Notes under the pieces: model-generated
The model's database searches: none
Seen by the model: only the letters and a program-made list of their open reading frames with translations
What the model was told of the DNA's origin: nothing
Translations under genes and position numbers: made by a program
Origin: Campylobacterales bacterium
Lineage (GTDB): Bacteria; Campylobacterota; Campylobacteria; Campylobacterales; QNZT01
Reading direction: 5' to 3'
Length of the DNA: 10,148 bases
Assembly: GCA_027056215.1 (NCBI GenBank)
Contig: JALULO010000137.1
Span: 1-10,148 of the forward strand
Part shown: positions 6,001-10,148 of the stretch, piece by piece
How positions within the stretch are numbered: the stretch's first letter is position 1
Layout of the letters: every line of letters begins with the position of its first letter

Positions 6001-6681
6001 TCACCTTGGAAACGACCCATTATTGATATCCACCGTTGTGCCGTTAATGTACTCAGGTGACTCTGTGGCAAGCCAAAATATCGTCTGTGCTACTTCCTCA
6101 GCTGTGGCAAATCTCCCCGAGATTACAGTTTTCAAAAAGGCTTCGCGTCTCTCTATGGGGATAGTATCTAGCATATCCGTGTTTACTGGGCTTGGGGCGA
6201 CTGCGTTGATGATGACTTTGCCTTGGTAGATCTTTGAAAAGCTTTTTGTGGCATTGATGAGGGCGGCTTTTGTCATGCCGTACCAGATATCAGGATGTCC
6301 TATCTGACCTGCGATAGAGGCGTTGTTTACGATACGTGTTGCTCCAGCTTTGACGCATGATTGTATGAGTTTGATAGGGGCTTTTAGGTTGAGATTTAGC
6401 ATGCTTTCTATTTGCCCATCTTGATAGTTTTCATGTGGGATAGAGTACATAACGCCAGCGTTGTTGATGAGGATGTCTACTTTTCCTAGTGTCTCAATAA
6501 GTTTAGGGATGCCTTCTACATCGCTTAGATCATACGGTACATATGTTACTTGATCCTTATATGAAAAGTTCTCAAAATCTCTTGCTATGACGATGAGTTT
6601 GTAGTTTAAATCTAAAAACATTTTTGTGAGTGCTAATCCGATGCCTTTATTGCCACCGGTGATGAGAACGGTTTGATTCAT
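6001..6681 (-). CDS. Short-chain dehydrogenase/reductase (FabG-like SDR)
   Basis: A 226-residue classical SDR with TGGNKGIG (8-15, NAD(P)-binding), DLSD (51-54), NNAG (73-76), catalytic Ser122 and Tyr134/Lys138 (YGMTK), and a C-terminal EYINGTTVDINNG (210-222) of the kind that ends FabG-like reductases. The family interconverts carbonyls and alcohols using NAD(P)H; the substrate is not predictable. The ATG at 6681 has AAGGA upstream at good spacing. It is the first gene of the operon with arfB and the SDR-AraC fusion. The two SDR domains are clearly different in sequence (TGGNKGIG against TGASSGIG, different C-termini), so they are not recent copies. Confidence 0.92.
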   Translation of the reverse strand: MNQTVLITGGNKGIGLALTKMFLDLNYKLIVIARDFENFSYKDQVTYVPYDLSDVEGIPKLIETLGKVDILINNAGVMYSIPHENYQDGQIESMLNLNLKAPIKLIQSCVKAGATRIVNNASIAGQIGHPDIWYGMTKAALINATKSFSKIYQGKVIINAVAPSPVNTDMLDTIPIERREAFLKTVISGRFATAEEVAQTIFWLATESPEYINGTTVDINNGSFPR

Positions 6682-6705
6682 AGTTTTCCTTGTTTTTATA
6701 TGGAT

Positions 6706-6714
6706 ATTATAACA
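6706..6714 (-). promoter_or_regulatory. Extended -10 promoter of the SDR/arfB/SDR-AraC operon
   Basis: TGTTATAAT on the minus strand is a perfect TATAAT (6711-6706) with the extended TGn element. The upstream region is A/T-rich with no convincing -35. The leader to ATG 6681 is about 18 nt and includes AAGGA. Confidence 0.65.
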
Positions 6715-6730
6715 TCTTTTTTTTAATTTA

Positions 6731-6759
6731 CTATGCCCAAGAGTTACTCTTGGGCATAG
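6731..6759 (-). terminator. Strong 13-bp hairpin, candidate terminator of the lipoprotein operon
   Basis: CTATGCCCAAGAG (6731-6743) and CTCTTGGGCATAG (6747-6759) form a perfect 13-bp stem with a 3-nt loop, beginning 15 nt after the stop of the last lipoprotein gene. On the minus strand the sequence after the stem is TAAATTAAAAA, without a T-run. It therefore ends transcripts only if a T-tract is not required, or it acts as a 3'-end stabiliser. Confidence 0.65.
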
Positions 6760-6774
6760 GGGCTGAATGTATAA

Positions 6775-7602
6775 TCATCTTGCTAAATCTATAATGCTTT
6801 TTTCATCATTTGAAAATGTACCATCTCCATTTTCATTGACTCTTACAGCAATCTTGTTTTTACCTACTACTTCAAATTCAACTGCATGGTTCTTATCATC
6901 AATATATTTAAATAAGCCACTTATAAGCTCGTCATTTGCATTTGTTTTGAAAGGTGTAGCACTAGCATCATAACTTGGATCTACTGTAAAATACGCACTA
7001 TCTCCAATTTTTTCTTTTCCTGATACAGGATACTCTTCGGATTCACCGTTGGGAAGTTCTTTACTTCTATAAACTAGGTTTTCTCCGCCATGGGTTATCC
7101 CATTAAAAACAACTACCATATTGATTGTTGCAACTTCCCACTCACCATCATGGTGTGTCTCTACGCTTCCACCTTTTTTTATTAATCCCTTATCACTACC
7201 ATCTTTAAATGTAAAATCGGTTAGATAATTCATAGTACCTTCGTCGTTATCATCCATGTTCATCTGTAGTGTTCCGTGAGTAGTGCCGTATCCATCATCA
7301 CAATGATTAAATACTATAGTTACTGGTTTATTTAAAAAATCTTCATTGCTTACCGATCCAAAATCCATTGAACCACTATTTTGGCACTCTTTAACTTCTC
7401 TACTTCTCTTTTTCTTACTATTTCCAGTTTGTGTAGTTTTATCTTGATTTGCGATATAGTAAGCTAATTTTTCAGCAGCACTATAACTATTTAAATCAGT
7501 TTTAGATGATTTGTTATTGCTATTATCATTATTCCCTCCACATCCTATTATCACTAAAGTAGCTAAAGCTACAACCGAATACTGTTTTATATTTTTAAAC
7601 AT
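6775..7602 (-). CDS. Putative lipoprotein of unknown function
   Basis: A 275-residue predicted lipoprotein. MFKNIKQYSVVALATLVIIG ends in a lipobox with Cys21 as the acylated residue, followed by GGNNDNSNNKSSK, a polar low-complexity tether. The rest is probably beta-rich: Cys73 and Cys101 could form a disulfide, and VTIVFNHCDDGYGTTHGTLQ (94-113) recalls other Campylobacterota lipoproteins with an nC..G...G pattern. No enzyme motif is recognised. The ATG at 7602 is three codons after the stop of the 47-residue lipoprotein gene (TAA ACA ATG), and the run of ten G at 7618-7609 stands exactly where a ribosome site would be. Its translation may therefore depend on run length and on coupling to the upstream gene. 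It is the last gene of the envelope operon. Confidence 0.8.
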   Translation of the reverse strand: MFKNIKQYSVVALATLVIIGCGGNNDNSNNKSSKTDLNSYSAAEKLAYYIANQDKTTQTGNSKKKRSREVKECQNSGSMDFGSVSNEDFLNKPVTIVFNHCDDGYGTTHGTLQMNMDDNDEGTMNYLTDFTFKDGSDKGLIKKGGSVETHHDGEWEVATINMVVVFNGITHGGENLVYRSKELPNGESEEYPVSGKEKIGDSAYFTVDPSYDASATPFKTNANDELISGLFKYIDDKNHAVEFEVVGKNKIAVRVNENGDGTFSNDEKSIIDLAR

Positions 7603-7605
7603 TGT

Positions 7606-7749
7606 TTACCCCCCCCCCTTTTGTAAATTATTTTTTATCATTGCAACAGATACTTTTTGACCTACATCGACATTAACGTGTGCACCACAACCAAATATAA
7701 CTGAACCAGCTGTAACAGCCAATAAATACTTTCTCATACTTTTTAACAT
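7606..7749 (-). CDS. Small lipoprotein, 47 residues, ending in a poly-G tract
   Basis: A short gene: MLKSMRKYLLAVTAGSVIFG followed by Cys21, a clear signal peptide with lipobox, then GAHVNVDVGQKVSVAMIKNN, LQK and a final GGG encoded by the G run, then TAA. AAAAAGGA lies 7 nt before the ATG (7749), and the gene begins 12 bp after the stop of the beta-barrel gene, so expression is well supported. The mature protein is only about 27 residues. With ten G the frame stops immediately. With nine or eleven G it would read past that TAA: at eleven it ends a few codons later, overlapping the start of the next gene, and at nine it runs into another frame of that gene. The function is unknown; it may be an envelope accessory to the beta-barrel. 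Confidence 0.75.
   Translation of the reverse strand: MLKSMRKYLLAVTAGSVIFGCGAHVNVDVGQKVSVAMIKNNLQKGGG
7609..7618 (-). repeat. Homopolymer of ten G (coding strand) between two lipoprotein genes
   Basis: Ten consecutive C on the plus strand read as G10 on the coding strand. It stands out in AT-rich DNA. It covers the last codons of the small lipoprotein and lies 6 nt before the ATG of the next one. Runs of this length are classic slipped-strand sites in Campylobacter and Helicobacter. The exact length in a draft sequence may be uncertain. Confidence 0.9.
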
Positions 7750-7761
7750 ACCAAATCCTTT

Positions 7762-8310
7762 TTAAAATACATAACCAATTCTAATGAGATCTAAATGCAA
7801 TACACCTTGCATATCTCCTAACATATCGTCATTTTCAAATATCTCATGTTTTCCACCAAGATACATGCCAACTCCCAAGCCACTACCCCAGTAAAGTCCA
7901 GGATAGTGCAAAAGATTGAAAGAGGTATAACCTACTTCCCCACCTACGCCAAATTTTACTTGCGTTGCTCTTTTATGTTCATTTTTGAGTTTGCCGTCAA
8001 GTTGTGTAAGTCTCACAAAACCACCATAATAAAACCCACCAACTCGTTCTTTGAAAAACTTACGATAGTACAAAGAGAGATGAAGTTCACTTTCCTCTTT
8101 GTTTTCTTCATAACTCTTGTCATAGATATCATCAGAAAAGCTCATAAAAGAGAGTAAAATCTCGCTATTGTGCGCTTTGTCAAAATAGGAAACGCCAAGA
8201 CCTCCTAACAGACCATAAGAGATTGCAAAACCTTGTTTATCTTCATGAAGTTCACTAGCATTTAATATACCAATACTCAAAAATATAAGCAAAATACTTT
8301 TTGCGATCAC
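7762..8310 (-). CDS. Putative outer-membrane beta-barrel protein
   Basis: 182 residues with a signal peptide (MIAKSILLIFLSIGILNA, cleavage likely before SELHE). The mature part is made of alternating aromatic/glycine strands (FAISYGLLGGLGVSYF, LHLSLYYRKFF, GGFYYGGFVRLTQL, YWGSGLGVGMYLGG) and ends IRIGYVF with a C-terminal Phe, the usual signal for the barrel assembly machinery. The size suggests an 8-stranded barrel. The start is GTG at 8310, overlapping the TGA of the upstream propeller gene (GTGA); no better start is seen and the ribosome site is weak, so it is probably coupled. It is placed between lipidated propeller halves and two further lipoproteins, which suggests one envelope assembly. 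No specific function is recognised. Confidence 0.75.
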   Translation of the reverse strand: MIAKSILLIFLSIGILNASELHEDKQGFAISYGLLGGLGVSYFDKAHNSEILLSFMSFSDDIYDKSYEENKEESELHLSLYYRKFFKERVGGFYYGGFVRLTQLDGKLKNEHKRATQVKFGVGGEVGYTSFNLLHYPGLYWGSGLGVGMYLGGKHEIFENDDMLGDMQGVLHLDLIRIGYVF

Positions 8311-9119
8311 TTAATTCGCCCTAACTCTTTCATAGGAAGATGGGTATAGTCAAATTGCCTTACATCATCACCATTGCTCACTATCAAGTTTCCATTGTTT
8401 GGTATCAAATCATAACAAGCTATATCATCGATTGTATTTTTTCTTTCATAATATAGATCTACTGTTGTTTGATTTGTCTCATTGTTTTCAGTTTTATTGA
8501 TATCAAAAACTTTTAATCCTCCAGCTCCATCGCAGATAAAAAGCCGATTTTTATCTATCCCAATTCCTTTAGGGTCTATCATGTTTCTGGTGGTGTTATT
8601 GCCATCACTCATCTTCGCAGCGGTAGGATTTAGAGGGTCTCTGATATCAAGGACTTCAAGCATGTTTGCACCATTTTGTACCCTACAGGCACTTCCATTG
8701 TTTAAAGTCACATATGCAAAACCATCTTCTACTACAACAGGGTCACAACTTCTAACATGTACAAATTTTCCTACCTCAGCCATCCCTTTACTTGGTGTTG
8801 GTTTATTGTAGATATAGACTCCGCCCTCAGCCCCGATATAGAGATTGTCTCCATAAGAGAAAAGAGTCTCTACATCCCAAGGAAGTGTATCGCTTGTATA
8901 AGGAAGTGGTTTACTTGGTATGCTTATGTCAAATGCTGTTATCTCTTTTTTATTTAGGGTATAAAGATAATCTCCAGAGATTGCAAATCGTGCCATAGAG
9001 CCACCTTTCCCAGTTGCTCCCCCACTTTGGGAATTTGCACTACTTGATGTATCTCCTCCACCTGAACCACCACAACCGATAAATAGTACCGCTGTTATCA
9101 ATGTTATTATATATTTCAT
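8307..9119 (-). CDS. Lipoprotein, C-terminal half of an LVIVD-repeat beta-propeller
   Basis: 270 residues. MKYIITLITAVLFIG is followed by lipobox Cys16 and a Gly/Ser-rich linker to about residue 37. Then GKGGSMARFAI, LYTLNKKEITAFDIS, VETLFSYGDNLYIGAEGGVYIY, HVRSCDPVVVEDGFAYVTL, MLEVLDIRDPLNP, LFICDGAGGLKVFDI and CYDLIPNNGNLIVSNGDDVRQFDY follow. These are the signatures, in order, of the C-terminal two thirds of LVIVD-repeat (PF08309) beta-propeller proteins, which are usually single chains of about 400-450 residues. I start at ATG 9119 because AGGAG lies 6 nt upstream; the ATG at 9125 is too close to it. The gene follows the N-terminal half by 9 bp. Conserved cysteines at 125 and 145 fit an exported protein. 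The biochemical role of the family is not established. Confidence 0.85.
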   Translation of the reverse strand: MKYIITLITAVLFIGCGGSGGGDTSSSANSQSGGATGKGGSMARFAISGDYLYTLNKKEITAFDISIPSKPLPYTSDTLPWDVETLFSYGDNLYIGAEGGVYIYNKPTPSKGMAEVGKFVHVRSCDPVVVEDGFAYVTLNNGSACRVQNGANMLEVLDIRDPLNPTAAKMSDGNNTTRNMIDPKGIGIDKNRLFICDGAGGLKVFDINKTENNETNQTTVDLYYERKNTIDDIACYDLIPNNGNLIVSNGDDVRQFDYTHLPMKELGRIK

Positions 9120-9128
9120 TATCATCTC

Positions 9129-9626
9129 CTACTCGTAACCTATGATAAAACCACGCGTTTTATCATAACCTCCACATTTATCTTTATCCAAGTCTTCTTT
9201 ACTTAAAGCTTGTCTGTAATCATAAGGAAATACTTTTTCTTTACGATACACTTCTGTGATATTATTGATATCTTTTATGTTTAAAACGATAAGATCTGTA
9301 AAACTATCTACATAAAGATAACCATCCTTTATAGCCATATCAATATTTCCAGGAATCTCTATAAAATATTTTTTAACAGGCGTTTCTTTAACGCGGTTAT
9401 CTATGACATGAACTCCTTTGCCTTTTTCATTTATCAAAAGAGTGTCTCCATAAACATAAATCTTTGCGGCTTTTCCAATCTCTCTTGGTTCTTTTACAGC
9501 AGGGTAATCTGCCTTAAATTTCTCATAAGAGAGATATATCGGTTCATGACAACCCTTGTAATCATGTTTATGTGTACACCCAGTAAAAAGTGAGACAAAC
9601 ATAATAGAAAATACAAATAATTTCAT
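9129..9626 (-). CDS. Lipoprotein, N-terminal part of an LVIVD-repeat beta-propeller
   Basis: 165 residues. MKLFVFSIMFVSLFTG plus lipobox Cys17, then CHEPIYLSYEKFKADYPAVK, REIGKAAKIYVYGDTLLINE, GKGVHVIDN, IPGNIDMAIKDGYLYVDSFTDLIVLNI (92-118) and VFPYDYRQ. This order is that of the N-terminal part of LVIVD-repeat proteins. The protein stops at FIIGYE, where single-chain homologues would continue through a linker to GGSMARF; that continuation is found in the next gene. The ATG at 9626 has AGGAA at good spacing. It is the first gene of the five-gene envelope operon and is divergent from a response regulator. Both halves are needed to close the propeller, so the two lipoproteins probably associate (inference). 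Confidence 0.8.
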   Translation of the reverse strand: MKLFVFSIMFVSLFTGCTHKHDYKGCHEPIYLSYEKFKADYPAVKEPREIGKAAKIYVYGDTLLINEKGKGVHVIDNRVKETPVKKYFIEIPGNIDMAIKDGYLYVDSFTDLIVLNIKDINNITEVYRKEKVFPYDYRQALSKEDLDKDKCGGYDKTRGFIIGYE

Positions 9627-9712
9627 CTTTCTTCCTATGCTTTTAAATTAAATATAACTTTTAAGTTTTATGTTGGTATCGTATCGTAAAAAAGTGTCAA
9701 AAAAGTGTAAAG
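9627..9712. promoter_or_regulatory. Divergent intergenic region with an 11-bp-period direct repeat
   Basis: The 86 bp between the propeller operon and the response regulator contain two copies of AAAAAAGTGT (9688-9697 and 9699-9708) one helical turn apart, and next to them a tandem GTATC (9676-9685). Tandem sites at about 11-bp spacing are typical of response-regulator dimers. A possible minus-strand -10 for the lipoprotein operon is TATATT (9656-9651). The promoter of the regulator is not clear. Confidence 0.5.
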
Positions 9713-10148
9713 ATGAACAAAATAGAGAAAAAATTTAACTTATCACTTTTGTATGTTGAAGATGAGCCTTTTATTCTTCAAAATGCTGTAGAATTTTTAT
9801 CGGATAATTTTGTAAAGATTTATGAAGCAAGGGATGGGGAAGAAGCACTAGAGATATATCTGAACAAAAAACCAGATATTATTATCACAGATATTGAGAT
9901 GCCAAAGATGGGTGGATTGGAGCTTTGTCGCGAGATACGAAAGTATGATGAAAATACTCCAATCATCATAACTACTGCTTTTGCGGATCAAGATTATCTC
10001 CTTAAAGCCATAGAGTTAAATCTTGTAAAATACCTTATAAAACCTATCCAAGAAGAGCTTTTACATGAAGCGTTAGAGATTTGTGTATCAAAACTAGAGC
10101 ATAGGGCTAAAAGTGTTGAGAGGTTGACAGAGGTTCACTATTTTGATA
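9713..10148 (+). CDS. Response regulator receiver domain protein (partial, runs off the right edge)
   Basis: The visible 145 residues are a CheY-like receiver: acidic pair in LYVEDEP (Glu16, Asp17), phospho-acceptor Asp60 in IIITDIEMPKMGG, Thr88 in ITTAF and Lys110 in YLIKP. After about residue 125 it passes into a helix and then HYFD at the edge, so an output domain follows outside the window. The position and the HYFD segment would suit a winged-helix DNA-binding output, but this cannot be seen. The start is ATG 9713; the ribosome site is weak (AAAG just before the ATG). It is divergent from the envelope operon with a shared 86-bp control region, which suggests two-component control of the lipoprotein/barrel genes. 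No partner kinase is inside the window. Confidence 0.9.
   Translation, partial: MNKIEKKFNLSLLYVEDEPFILQNAVEFLSDNFVKIYEARDGEEALEIYLNKKPDIIITDIEMPKMGGLELCREIRKYDENTPIIITTAFADQDYLLKAIELNLVKYLIKPIQEELLHEALEICVSKLEHRAKSVERLTEVHYFD

Noticed and set aside
7846..8157. Plus-strand open frame of 103 codons opposite the beta-barrel gene
   Set aside because: It is antisense to a gene with a signal peptide and barrel pattern, with no ribosome site or family features.
1..10148. CRISPR array, insertion sequence, tRNA or phage genes
   Set aside because: No regularly spaced repeats, terminal inverted repeats with a transposase, tRNA-like cloverleaf or phage structural genes were seen on either strand.

Overview
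The window looks like a chromosomal segment of a low-GC Campylobacterota bacterium (Sulfurimonas/Sulfurovum/Arcobacter-like). That is an inference from AT-rich DNA, tightly overlapping operons, short lipoproteins and outer-membrane proteins of the type common there, and a response regulator of the style frequent in that phylum. No rRNA, tRNA, insertion sequence or CRISPR array was seen.

Layout. (1) Positions 1-2692, minus strand: a three-gene operon whose genes overlap by ATGA (membrane-anchored alpha/beta hydrolase, VOC/glyoxalase-like protein, proline-iminopeptidase-like hydrolase), read from a good sigma70 promoter and facing a divergent Crp/Fnr-type regulator at 2709-3299. The last hydrolase has an in-frame TAA just before its catalytic histidine, and the frame stays open beyond it to the window edge. 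(2) Positions 3311-3974, plus strand: a Phd/VapC-type toxin-antitoxin pair; the toxin start is out of frame with its PIN domain. (3) Positions 4028-6714, minus strand: a small ABM monooxygenase, then an operon of a FabG-like SDR, the ribosome-rescue hydrolase ArfB, and a protein fusing a complete SDR domain to a C-terminal AraC DNA-binding domain. (4) Positions 6731-9626, minus strand: a five-gene cell-envelope operon. Its first two genes are the two halves of one LVIVD-repeat beta-propeller family protein, each with its own lipoprotein signal. They are followed by a small beta-barrel protein, a 47-residue lipoprotein that ends in a run of ten G, and a larger lipoprotein whose start codon lies just after that run. 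(5) From 9713 to the right edge, plus strand: a divergent response-regulator receiver domain, cut by the window end, with an 11-bp-period direct repeat in front of it.

The most interesting points are the SDR-AraC fusion (a possible NAD(P)H- or metabolite-sensing transcription factor), the split propeller in which both halves are lipidated, the poly-G tract at the junction of two lipoprotein genes (possible phase variation), and a palindrome, TATCATGATA, that clusters in the first 1.7 kb regardless of reading frame. Two genes are broken in this copy (a nonsense codon and a frameshift); either sequence error or real decay could explain each.
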